From: Oligoflexia bacterium
GTDB taxonomy: Bacteria > Bdellovibrionota > Bacteriovoracia > Bacteriovoracales > Bacteriovoracaceae
Length of the DNA: 62,804 bases
Reading direction: 5' to 3'
Assembly: GCA_015231955.1 (NCBI GenBank)
Contig: JADGAN010000030.1
Coordinates: 1-62,804 of the forward strand
Shown here: in pieces, positions 53,307-60,982 of the stretch
Layout of the letters: each line of letters starts with the position of its first letter
How positions within the stretch are numbered: the stretch's first letter is position 1
The notes under the pieces: generated by a model
What the model was told of the DNA's origin: nothing
What the model saw: the letters and a program-made list of their open reading frames with translations, nothing else
Databases searched by the model: none
Program-made: the position numbers and the translations under genes

Positions 53307-55664
53307 TTACTTCCCTTGTTTTTTTGCAATGGCAGTAAGTATGTGATCCATGTTTTGCGCCTTTATTGCAGACAAAACGGTAACGCCTTTCCTGTTGGTA
53401 TTATCTAAGGCCAGATTGTGTTCAAGCATAAGCAGTAACAACTCGGTATCTTTTTGACTGATAGGAACAAAAGCAATAGGAGTACCTTTTATTTTTGTGT
53501 TAACGCTGGCCCCTTTTTGAATTAAAAGTTTGGCAACATGACGATGTCCCTTTAAAATAGCATAAGTTAGTGGGGTGGGGATTTTAAAATTTTTCTCTTC
53601 AATCCGTGCTCCATGCTGAAGCAGTAGTGTTACAACCTCTTCATTTCCTGCATTCGCAGCTTCAGTCAGAGCACTTTGTCCCGAAAAATTTTTAGCATTT
53701 ACATCAACCAGATCAATGATTTTTTTGATGATCTCAACTTGCCCTTTGGCCGCAGCAACCATCAGTGGTGTTTGACCATTCTCAAACCGGGTGGTTGCTA
53801 GTTTTGTTCGAAGGGCATCGATGTCCATGCCTGGATCTATTGGAGCATCTTGTGGTTCTGCTTTAGCAGATTTTTTTTCTTTTTTCTCTTCTTTTTTCTC
53901 TTCCTTTTTTTCTTCAATTTCTGGAATCTGTTCTATCTTTTCAAGGATCAAATCTTCTAAAGAGGATATTTCTAGAGAAATGCCCGCGGGATCGCTACCT
54001 GCTTGTAATAGCGAGGACGAGATCTCATCATAGTGTTTGGGTTTATTGTCGTCTGTAGATGTCTGTTCTAGGAGATTGGTGATGGTAGAAAAATACTCGA
54101 TCTCAATATCTTTCAAAATCATTGATGGTCTAGGGCCTAACTCATTTAAATCTTCCCAGTCCTTAATAAAAGTCTGATGAATCTGTTGAATATTATTGCC
54201 TAACTTATAGATGGTTGCTTCTGTTATATCAGCACCACTACCATGGCCATCCACTCTAACGGTATCACTAACCTCCAGTCCTCCATGGCCATCTACTCTA
54301 ACCGCATCGTCATTAACTGTTGCGTTTACTTTATGTCCATCGACCCTAGTGGCACCACTAACCTCCAGTCCTTCGTGGCCATCTACTCTAACAGCGTCGT
54401 CATTGACTGTCGCATTTACTTTATGCCCATCGACCCTAGTGGCACCACTAACCTCCAGTCCTTCGTGGCCATCTACTCTAACCGCATCGTCATTGACTGT
54501 TGCGTTTACTTTATGTCCATCGACCCTAGTGGCACCACTAACCTCTAGTCCTTCGTGGCCATCTACTCTAACCGCATCGTCATTGACTGTCGCGTTCACT
54601 TGATGCCCATCAACTAGAGTAGCTGCAGAAGAGTTACTTGATTCAGTCAGACCATGAACCCTTTGTGAAGGATCTTTCACTTGCTGACCAATCTTATGGC
54701 CCTCGATCAGTACACCCTTTCGTTGTAATTTTCGTTGCCTTTGAGTAGGAGGAATATTTTGTGTCATCAAGACTTGCTTGATGGTTTGTATTACAGCGCT
54801 GTTTGGATTGGAGATGGTCTCTATCCTCTCTGTATTGAGCATTAAAGCACTTTTGTCGTCGTTGTTTTTTAAATTCACATTGGCACTATTTTGAATCAAG
54901 TGAATAACCGTGTTGTTTTGCCCTAGCGCTGAAGCAATCATTAAGGGAGTATTGCCATTGATGTCGGCCATATTGATATTTTGTTTCGTCAACAACTGAT
55001 CTATGACCGGAGAAAAATCGAGAAGAGTAACTGCATCTAAGAGTGGGGTGTGATTATCTTGATCGACAGCATTCCGATCAGCACCTGCTTGTATCAGTGC
55101 TTGTATCACGGGAATATTTTTTTTTGCAACTGCAAGGTGAAGTGCAGTTTTTTTCTCAAGATTTGCAAATTGCAAATTAACATTTGATTTCAAGAGCAGA
55201 GCAATCAATTGAGAATCATTTCCCTCAATAGCATGGAGAAGAGGATTCCATCCAATGCGATCAACACTGTTTAGTTCAATTTTGTAAGATAGCAGTAAGG
55301 ATATAGCTTGAATTTCTTTTGCTTTGATCGCATAGAAGAGTGCATTCCACCCATTGTCATCTTTAGCATTAATATCGCTACCAAGAAAAAGCAGCAATTC
55401 TAGGAGGTCAAGCGCTCCTAAGGAGGAGGCAATCATTAAAGGGGATCTTCCTCCTCCATCAGCTGCATTGATATTGCATCCACAGCTAATGAGAAGCTCT
55501 GTGAGTTGAATATTTTTTTGCTTAATTGCATAGTGCAGGAGTGGAATCCTTTGATCGTCACAGAGATCAAAACTGAGGATTCGAGGAATTAGCGAGCAAA
55601 TACCCTTATAATTTCCTTGCTGGCAAAAATTAAAAACTTGATTTTTGAAATCATCATTATTCAT
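53307..55664 (-). CDS. Ankyrin-repeat protein with internal VDGH repeats
   Basis: The 785-residue cytoplasmic protein has about eight ankyrin repeats at 38-280. A linker with four copies of a 30-residue repeat lies at about 350-470 (unit VDGHKVNATVNDDAVR plus VDGHEGLEVSGATR). A charged Glu/Lys segment (EEKKEEKKEEKKEKK) and four to five more ankyrin repeats follow (about 630-780). There is no signal peptide. Ankyrin modules bind partner proteins; the VDGH segment is unfamiliar. It is the first gene of the minus-strand signalling operon, and its 5' side borders the decayed island region. Confidence 0.88.
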   Translation of the reverse strand: MNNDDFKNQVFNFCQQGNYKGICSLIPRILSFDLCDDQRIPLLHYAIKQKNIQLTELLISCGCNINAADGGGRSPLMIASSLGALDLLELLLFLGSDINAKDDNGWNALFYAIKAKEIQAISLLLSYKIELNSVDRIGWNPLLHAIEGNDSQLIALLLKSNVNLQFANLEKKTALHLAVAKKNIPVIQALIQAGADRNAVDQDNHTPLLDAVTLLDFSPVIDQLLTKQNINMADINGNTPLMIASALGQNNTVIHLIQNSANVNLKNNDDKSALMLNTERIETISNPNSAVIQTIKQVLMTQNIPPTQRQRKLQRKGVLIEGHKIGQQVKDPSQRVHGLTESSNSSAATLVDGHQVNATVNDDAVRVDGHEGLEVSGATRVDGHKVNATVNDDAVRVDGHEGLEVSGATRVDGHKVNATVNDDAVRVDGHEGLEVSGATRVDGHKVNATVNDDAVRVDGHGGLEVSDTVRVDGHGSGADITEATIYKLGNNIQQIHQTFIKDWEDLNELGPRPSMILKDIEIEYFSTITNLLEQTSTDDNKPKHYDEISSSLLQAGSDPAGISLEISSLEDLILEKIEQIPEIEEKKEEKKEEKKEKKSAKAEPQDAPIDPGMDIDALRTKLATTRFENGQTPLMVAAAKGQVEIIKKIIDLVDVNAKNFSGQSALTEAANAGNEEVVTLLLQHGARIEEKNFKIPTPLTYAILKGHRHVAKLLIQKGASVNTKIKGTPIAFVPISQKDTELLLLMLEHNLALDNTNRKGVTVLSAIKAQNMDHILTAIAKKQGK
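54240..54612. repeat. Four tandem 90-bp repeats in the ankyrin gene
   Basis: The 90-bp period is exact (the string ACCTC[CT]AGTC recurs at 54271, 54361, 54451 and 54541). Each unit encodes two VDGH motifs. Copies differ by only a few bases, mostly silent, which indicates recent amplification. Confidence 0.92.
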
Positions 55665-55856
55665 AAGAATAATACCCGATCAAATCAAAATAATATTTTG
55701 TGGTCACAATATATTTCTGTCTTTATTCGTCTATTCAAGATATTTCTTGAGGGCGCTTGAGGGAAAAAGTTTGAAATGGTGAAATTTTCCTAGAGCTGCC
55801 TAGCGGATAAGGTCGGTGAAAGAGAGTTTGAAATCAAAGATTGGATTCTTGTTCTT

Positions 55857-55892
55857 CCTGATCTCTTCCGATCATGGGTATATTCCTCTGTA
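55857..55892. repeat. 36-bp repeat, copy 1
   Basis: The sequence beginning CCTGATCTCTTCCGATC is identical over 36 bp to 60425-60460 in the same orientation. The surrounding T/C-rich bases are also similar. Confidence 0.9.
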
Positions 55893-55945
55893 ACTGGAAA
55901 AATTGCTAGTTACAGCTTGAGAAGATCACTATGCATTTTCCTCTG

Positions 55946-56102
55946 TAATTGCGGTGAAATGGATCTAGCTAAAGGTTTTCTATTGTCAAAATCGGCAACA
56001 GGTAAATGTCCTTTTTACTGCACCTTTCTCAGTGGAGAAGCTGCTGAAACGCGACTGTTAGATGGAAGAAACGACGATACTCACTCAGTAATGAGGGAGG
56101 GA
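55946..56102. repeat. 157-bp direct repeat, left copy
   Basis: It matches 62246-62402 with two mismatches, at an offset of exactly 6300 bp. On the minus strand it holds the last codons and stop of an ATPase gene plus its 3' flank. Confidence 0.93.
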
Positions 56103-56270
56103 AAAGTGCAAATCGCCTGGAACCATCCAGGAGATCTCATCCAAAAGGATTAATCACTCCCGCTGCTTGGTTAATTTGGCCAGAGCATAGAAGGCTTCCG
56201 ACCAATCCTCAAAGTGCTCTTTGCGAGAGTTAAATTTTAAGCTGATGAGACTAGCAAAGTCATCAAAAGC
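56029..56270 (-). pseudogene. Decayed AAA-type ATPase gene, left copy, with internal deletion
   Basis: Read on the minus strand, 56270 downwards encodes a fragment with FDDFASLISLKF and HFEDWSEAFYALAKL. After a frame change comes LILLDEISWM, the Walker B region of archaeal-type ATPases that carry a C-terminal DUF234/nuclease domain. The reading then jumps straight to PPSLLSEYRR and the end FQQLLH shared with the right copy. The Walker A part and the C-terminal domain are missing. It is a relic of the gene whose other end remains at 62329-62690. Confidence 0.7.
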
Positions 56271-56435
56271 TTTAATTCACCCTGCCGGCCAATGAACATA
56301 AAAAACTCCCTGAAAAGCCCATAAAGAATAGTTAAGGTCGTGCATGTCACTCAGAGATGTTTACGTGGGCGTAAAAAAGAATGCCTTGGGTGACAGAGGC
56401 GGCACCTCATTGCTCCCTCTGCTCCCATTTTGGAT

Positions 56436-56463
56436 CGCGCATAATTAACATTGCGATAGTAAT
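56436..56463. repeat. 28-bp repeat, left copy
   Basis: CGCGCATAATTAACATTGCG and the following 8 bp match 62216-62243 with one mismatch in the same orientation. The two copies bracket the cargo genes and could be attachment-site-like or recombination scars. Confidence 0.8.
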
Positions 56464-56507
56464 AATAAGCACCTATACCGATGGTGAAAAATATAAAGAA
56501 ATTATAA

Positions 56508-56536
56508 TTGACTTAAATTAATAGCAATTATATGAC
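56508..56536 (+). promoter_or_regulatory. Candidate promoter of the Cys-repeat protein gene
   Basis: TTGACT (56508-56513) and TATGAC (56531-56536) are spaced by 17 bp, 83 bp before the ATG at 56619, which has a CGGAGG ribosome-binding site. Confidence 0.4.
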
Positions 56537-56618
56537 GCCATTATCTTGAGGATCAATTGGGATAAGATTTCTAAAGCAACTAACAACAAATCGCTACTAG
56601 CTAATCGGAGGTTTTTTT

Positions 56619-58313
56619 ATGCCTTGTAGATTTTTCTTATTACTTCTGGCCTTATTCATTGCGATTCATTCCTCTATTGCCAGTGTGACTTCTCGGCAAA
56701 GTTCAAATGAAATAAAATCAAACCGCCTTGATCCCAACATTGGATCACAGTTGCACTTAGGTACCGGGTATAACAGCATTGCAGGAATTACACGCGGGTT
56801 GTGCGTAGAAAGGATTGCTCCTGAAAAAGAAGGGACAGGGTACTCTACGAGAACCGATATGAAATATATTGATAGTTATAAATTACTTGCTGAAAATCTA
56901 TCAATTAACTCCTCTGCAAATTTAAAAATTGGCTCACGAAATTTTACTGCTGGGGGAGTTGCAGGGTATTTTGAAGAACAAAAAATTGAGTCGCGTTCTG
57001 TTTATTTTGTAATTAGAGTAATTGTAACCGAACCAGTAGAAAAGATGATGGGAACTATGCTGAGACCATACTATGCAAATCTTTTAAAAAATGAACGAGG
57101 AGCTGAAGAGTTTTTTAAAAAATGTGGTGATGAGTATACAGTAGCAATTCAAAAAGGTGGAGCATTCTATTCTCTTATAAAAATATCTTCCTCATCTGAA
57201 GAAGAACAGAAAAAAATTTCCCTAGAGTTAAAAGCAGCACTAGCAAGTTTTGCAAGCGGATCAACTAATATTCAACAGGCCATAAACAAAGTAATACAAA
57301 ATAGATCTGCTGAAATGACACTTTACCGAGATGGTGGATATATGCAAACTATCCCAATTGCCATAAATAGCATCGATGAAGTTTTAAAACAGGCCAGCAC
57401 TTTTGAACAAAACATAAAAGAAAATGGCGGATTGCCTGTACTCGCTATCACAGAAGAATACTCCATTTTAGAGAACTATCCAATTGAGGCATCACCAGCT
57501 AGAGCATTTAACAAAAAGCAAGTAATAGAAAATTTAAGCGACAACAGATATGCTGTATTGTCTAAGATTACAGATATTGAGTATATCCTTACTCATCCAG
57601 GTCAGTATGATCTAAGCGATGTAAAGTTAATCCAAGAATTAAACAAAGTAAGAAGTATTTACGCAAAAGATTTGGTCATAATAACAAATTTTGCCGACCA
57701 GTGTTTTTCAAATTTGGATCAGTGCAGATTGCCGACTGAAAGTGATGAATTTATTTTCCCTCTAATCCCCGACGTAAAACAAATAGGTGCACTCCATAGG
57801 GAAAAATGCCTAGAGTGGCTTTACAAAGAGGGGCAATCGTCCGTTTGTGGTGTGAAAGAGTATAGCAAAAGCAGAGGCCCTGTCTGTGGGATTGAATCCT
57901 ATAAATCTCGTAGAGATGAGATATGCGGTGTTGAAATATACAAAGAACAACAAGATGAGGCCGTTTGTGGACGCGCAGATTTGGTGATAAAAAAGCCAAT
58001 CACTCTTTGTGGGGGTGTAAGAGCTGAAAAAGAATCAATGCGATTATGCAAAGAAGTTGGTTACGCAGGTGGAGAATGTAAGGATGCTCTCATTGGCAAT
58101 CCTGTTGAACGTGCTCAAGCTATATTTTGTTACAATGGCGCAAAATGTAGAGATCAAAGGTTTGGTGTTGAACAATACAAAATTTGCTCTCATCCATCTT
58201 TTGGAGTAGACAAGTATGTCGAGTGTGCACATCCTTCTTTCGGAGTTCTTGAATTCAATACTTGCAGAAGTGAGGTTTTTGGTAATGAACGTTGCTTGAG
58301 GTACGCGGAATAA
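56619..58313 (+). CDS. Secreted Cys-repeat protein, possible MACPF-like core
   Basis: The 564-residue protein has a Sec signal peptide (1-21). The middle part has LGTGYNSIAGITRGLC (47-62) and FFKKCGDEYTVAIQKGG (165-181). These resemble the opening and the central signature of MACPF/perforin-type pore-forming domains, but I cannot confirm the fold. The C-terminal roughly 170 residues hold repeated Cys modules: CGVKEY, CGIESYKS, CGVEIYKE, then FGVEQYKIC, FGVDKYVEC and FGVLEFNTC. Such modules would be disulfide-linked outside the cell. The gene is visibly A+T-richer than its left neighbours and lies in the repeat-bounded island. The metalloprotease gene follows 50 nt later. Confidence 0.7.
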   Translation: MPCRFFLLLLALFIAIHSSIASVTSRQSSNEIKSNRLDPNIGSQLHLGTGYNSIAGITRGLCVERIAPEKEGTGYSTRTDMKYIDSYKLLAENLSINSSANLKIGSRNFTAGGVAGYFEEQKIESRSVYFVIRVIVTEPVEKMMGTMLRPYYANLLKNERGAEEFFKKCGDEYTVAIQKGGAFYSLIKISSSSEEEQKKISLELKAALASFASGSTNIQQAINKVIQNRSAEMTLYRDGGYMQTIPIAINSIDEVLKQASTFEQNIKENGGLPVLAITEEYSILENYPIEASPARAFNKKQVIENLSDNRYAVLSKITDIEYILTHPGQYDLSDVKLIQELNKVRSIYAKDLVIITNFADQCFSNLDQCRLPTESDEFIFPLIPDVKQIGALHREKCLEWLYKEGQSSVCGVKEYSKSRGPVCGIESYKSRRDEICGVEIYKEQQDEAVCGRADLVIKKPITLCGGVRAEKESMRLCKEVGYAGGECKDALIGNPVERAQAIFCYNGAKCRDQRFGVEQYKICSHPSFGVDKYVECAHPSFGVLEFNTCRSEVFGNERCLRYAE

Positions 58314-58363
58314 AAACGAAGAACAGAGATTGTTCGTTTTATCTTTGCGCATATTGAGGATAT

Positions 58364-59569
58364 ATGACCAAAATTATTATAGTGATATCATTCTTGTTTT
58401 TTTTAACTGGATGTAGTGGCAATAAAAATAGCGAGCAATCTCCAACTCCAATAATTCAAAAAGATCAGCCTATAAATTGCCCCCCAAAGTTTGTTTGGGA
58501 TGAAGATTCGAAATCTTGTATAAAAAATTGCGAAGAAGGCAAAGTTTATAATCCTATTTTCAAGGAGTGCGTTTCCTGCCAAGGGGACTTAGTTTACGAA
58601 AAAGATAGCAAAAGCTGTATTTGTCCGGGAAAATCCAAAAAAGCAGGAGAGCATAATTGTTCATGTGAAGAAATAGGAGGAATCTTTGATCCAGAACTTG
58701 CAGACTGTAAATGTGCTTATGATAAAATTTTTAATGAAGAATTAAAACAATGTATTCCCATTTGCGATTCCTCAAAAGGATTTTTCTATAGCGATGAAGC
58801 TGGCGGCTGTATAAAAAAATGCCCAAACGGGAACGATGGATTTTATTATGACATCAAGGTCGGTGATTGTATAAAAAGATGTACCCCTGGTTTTAAGTAT
58901 GACAAACAAGAAAAAAATTGCATTGCTGATTGCAAAGGAAATTCTTACTTGAATAAACTTAATAAAAGGGAGTGTATAAAGGGCAAGCAATTAATGTGCA
59001 ATTCCATTGCATATTCTATCCTTCCATCTTTCAACACAATTACAGAAGAAAGTGAGCGAGCTGCAATTTGTTTATATATAGGGCCTAGCAATGACAATGA
59101 TGAAAAAGAAGAATTAAGAATAATCGATGCTATAAAAAAAGCAGTTAAATTGTGGATAGAGCCTTTGAAAAATTTGTCTCAAGTTTTTATCAGTGATATT
59201 GAAGTATTTAAAGGAAGTCCCTATTGTGAAAATTACAATAGGAACTTTATAAGTATTGATATCGTTAATAATATCGGGTGCGGAACCACAGCGGCCGGAT
59301 GTGCCTATCCTTCACAGCGAATGCTCCAAATTAAACCAAAAGAGGCACTTTCAATTTATATCCACGAATTTGGACACCTGTTCGGATTTGATGATCATTA
59401 CTACGTTGAAAAACCATCATTAGGTTGTTTTGAGGGTTACGACAGCTCAACAACAGTAATGTGCATGGATGATATTTTCTTGAAAGTTGCAGATAAAGAG
59501 GCCATGTCAAAGCTATATTGCCATTACTATCCTCAAGACATGTCTTGCGTTAACATTAGTCCATATTGA
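58364..59569 (+). CDS. Cys-rich lipoprotein with metzincin-like zinc protease domain
   Basis: The 401-residue protein has a lipoprotein signal with lipobox LTGC (Cys17). Residues about 38-205 are repeated small Cys modules with a C-x-x-x-F/Y pattern (for example CIKNCEEGKVYNPIFKEC). The C-terminal domain has HEFGHLFGFDD, the HExxHxxGxxD form with H334, E335, H338 and D344, and a Met-turn-like VMCMDD (M366). Asp as third zinc ligand is known in snapalysin-type (M7) peptidases; most metzincins use His. It is probably an outer-membrane-anchored secreted protease. It lies directly after the Cys-repeat protein gene and may act with it. Confidence 0.8.
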   Translation: MTKIIIVISFLFFLTGCSGNKNSEQSPTPIIQKDQPINCPPKFVWDEDSKSCIKNCEEGKVYNPIFKECVSCQGDLVYEKDSKSCICPGKSKKAGEHNCSCEEIGGIFDPELADCKCAYDKIFNEELKQCIPICDSSKGFFYSDEAGGCIKKCPNGNDGFYYDIKVGDCIKRCTPGFKYDKQEKNCIADCKGNSYLNKLNKRECIKGKQLMCNSIAYSILPSFNTITEESERAAICLYIGPSNDNDEKEELRIIDAIKKAVKLWIEPLKNLSQVFISDIEVFKGSPYCENYNRNFISIDIVNNIGCGTTAAGCAYPSQRMLQIKPKEALSIYIHEFGHLFGFDDHYYVEKPSLGCFEGYDSSTTVMCMDDIFLKVADKEAMSKLYCHYYPQDMSCVNISPY

Positions 59570-59576
59570 ATCGCCC

Positions 59577-59594
59577 GGCACCTGTCCCCTCTGG
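59577..59594. repeat. GGCACCTG-type short repeat
   Basis: GGCACCTGTCCCCTCTGG lies just past the metalloprotease stop codon and belongs to the same small family as 50962-50981 and 59682-59708. Confidence 0.4.
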
Positions 59595-59624
59595 TTTAGA
59601 TAAGTATGTGGAGTGAGAGAGCCA

Positions 59625-59686
59625 GTGCCAGCCGACTTTTGGGACTTAATGCGTTTACATGTCGAGTCCCAAAAGTCAGCTGGCAC
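59625..59686. repeat. REP-like 22-bp hairpin
   Basis: GTGCCAGCCGACTTTTGGGA (plus CT) at 59625-59646 pairs with 59665-59686 over 22 bp, with one G-T wobble and an 18-nt loop. The right arm ends in GGCAC and runs into a GGCACCTG-type repeat. No T-run follows, so it is more like a REP/BIME element than a terminator. Confidence 0.7.
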
Positions 59687-59794
59687 CTGCTCGGCTCCTG
59701 CTCCGCTCTTAATTGAAATTTAAGAGGAGGAAAGTGGCCAAATCATGCTAAGGTGTTCAAAATTTTCATACTTTATCTTTTAGGAGACCTTAGA

Positions 59795-60388
59795 ATGTTC
59801 AAAACAACGAGAACTTTCCTTTTGCTGATGCTTTTTCTAATTGTCAATAGCATCATTTTAAACAACTCCTTTGGCTCCACTTCTTGTGGCGATGCTGTTA
59901 GTCTGAAAGATTGCCTGCAAATTATCGTTAATGATCTTAATGCAAAAGAGAAGCTGATCACAGCATTGCAAATGGAAAATGCTCGATTGAATGAACAAAT
60001 TGAGGGAATGAAGAGTGGTTCGATTATTGTGGCCCAGGCCAATCTCTCTAATCGTGCTGCTTTTGCTGATGAGGCGGATAAGAGCGATAAACTTCGAGGG
60101 AGAGATAATTATCATTGGTTAAGAGTTAATGGAACAGGCCCAGATAATCGTGAAAAACTCCAGCTTTGGCGTAGTACGGATGGTTTTTGGTTTGATTACG
60201 TTCGGGCGGGTGCCGCCAATTATGCGGAAGAGTCTGATAGGTGTGATAAACTTCGAGGGAGAGATAATTATCATTGGTTGAGAGTTAATGGATTTGGCCC
60301 AGATAATCGTGAAAAACTCCAGCTTTGGCGTAGTACGGATGGTTTTTGGTTTGATCTCATTCGTGTCAGTGCTTGTAATTCTTTGTAG
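59795..60388 (+). CDS. Secreted protein with two near-identical 53-codon repeats
   Basis: From the ATG at 59795 (AGGAGA ribosome-binding site, 197 residues) there is a signal peptide ending near NSFGS. A short coiled coil follows (about 45-80, KEKLITALQMENARLNEQIE). Then come two copies of a module: DKLRGRDNYHWLRVNG, then GPDNREKLQLWRSTDGFWFD. The module recalls the short AD-AD-LRG repeats of phage tail-fibre and surface-fibre proteins, but I do not recognise a named family. The two DNA copies are about 96% identical, a recent duplication. Confidence 0.75.
   Translation: MFKTTRTFLLLMLFLIVNSIILNNSFGSTSCGDAVSLKDCLQIIVNDLNAKEKLITALQMENARLNEQIEGMKSGSIIVAQANLSNRAAFADEADKSDKLRGRDNYHWLRVNGTGPDNREKLQLWRSTDGFWFDYVRAGAANYAEESDRCDKLRGRDNYHWLRVNGFGPDNREKLQLWRSTDGFWFDLIRVSACNSL
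60086..60355. repeat. Tandem 111-bp repeats at 159-bp period
   Basis: 60086-60196 and 60245-60355 differ at about four bases. The period of 159 bp is 53 codons, so the reading frame is maintained. Confidence 0.9.
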
Positions 60389-60424
60389 GAAAAGAGTGAA
60401 GGCCCGTATTAAATCTTGTTCTCC

Positions 60425-60460
60425 CCTGATCTCTTCCGATCATGGGTATATTCCTCTGTA
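60425..60460. repeat. 36-bp repeat, copy 2
   Basis: Identical to 55857-55892. It lies between the duplicated-module gene and the hipBA promoter. Confidence 0.9.
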
Positions 60461-60560
60461 TGTTTCCTCTGCAATTGGAATTTTTGCTGGTTATAGCTGG
60501 TGGGTATCTATTTAGCAGTTGCCCTGCCTGCACCTTGCTTCCCTCTTTCCCACGTAAATA

Positions 60561-60607
60561 TACATTAAAATGTATGTTTTATGTTATAATAGTACATATT
60601 AATGTAC
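60561..60607 (+). promoter_or_regulatory. hipBA promoter with two palindromic operators
   Basis: TACATTAAAATGTA (60561-60574) is a perfect 14-bp palindrome. GTACATATTAATGTAC (60592-60607) has the same TACAT half-site around a 4-bp spacer. A perfect -10 box TATAAT (60585-60590) lies between them. This is the arrangement expected for autorepression by a HipB dimer. Confidence 0.75.
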
Positions 60608-60628
60608 TTATTGGGAGAAGGGAAAGAG

Positions 60629-60982
60629 ATGAAATCAAAAAAAAAGAGTTGGGTTCTGAAAATAACTCCAAAAGTAAAGCAGCTCTTATGGGAGATTGCG
60701 GATGTACTTACGGTTGCAAGAAAGAGGAGAAAAATTTCTGTTACTGCAGTTGCAAAAGCTATTGGTGTTGATCGCAGAACTATTGGGGAAATAGAGAAGG
60801 GAAATCCCAGTGTTTCTTTGGGTGTGTTTTTGCTGTATCTCCACCACCTGGAGTTTGATCGTGGGTTGGCGCTTTTGTTTGATCCGACACTGGACTATGC
60901 CTCTCTAAGAAGTGAAATTACTAGAGCAAGAAAAACGGGTCAGATCAGAAAAGGCATCGACAAATCAAAGGTGGATTTTTGA
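60629..60982 (+). CDS. hipB: HipB-like antitoxin, XRE-family HTH
   Basis: From the ATG at 60629 (GAAGGGAAAGAG upstream) the protein has 117 residues. A helix-turn-helix is visible in ISVTAVAKAIGVDRRTIGEIEKG with the recognition helix near VDRRTIGEIE. The C-terminal tail (RKGIDKSKVDF) may contact HipA. It probably represses its own promoter through the two palindromes upstream and neutralises HipA. Its stop codon overlaps the hipA start as TGATG. Confidence 0.9.
   Translation: MKSKKKSWVLKITPKVKQLLWEIADVLTVARKRRKISVTAVAKAIGVDRRTIGEIEKGNPSVSLGVFLLYLHHLEFDRGLALLFDPTLDYASLRSEITRARKTGQIRKGIDKSKVDF

Larger units (their letters stand above)
55665..56618. other. 954-bp region of decayed DNA and repeats
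   Basis: No intact gene is present. It contains one copy of a 36-bp repeat (55857-55892), one copy of the 157-bp repeat (55946-56102), the remains of an ATPase gene on the minus strand (56029-56270), one copy of a 28-bp repeat (56436-56463), and the promoter of the next gene. The apparent plus-strand ORF at 55917-56153 is antisense to the pseudogene. Confidence 0.75.

Noticed and set aside
54211-54603. Long open frames on the plus strand across the ankyrin-gene repeats
   Set aside because: They arise because the 90-bp repeat lacks stops in other frames; the encoded Pro/Ser/Thr repeats have no ribosome-binding site and lie antisense to a convincing gene.
55917-56153. A plus-strand 78-codon ORF, repeated in part at 62259-62477
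   Set aside because: It is antisense to the end of the ATPase relic, which has recognisable protein motifs on the minus strand; the repetition is due to the 157-bp direct repeat.
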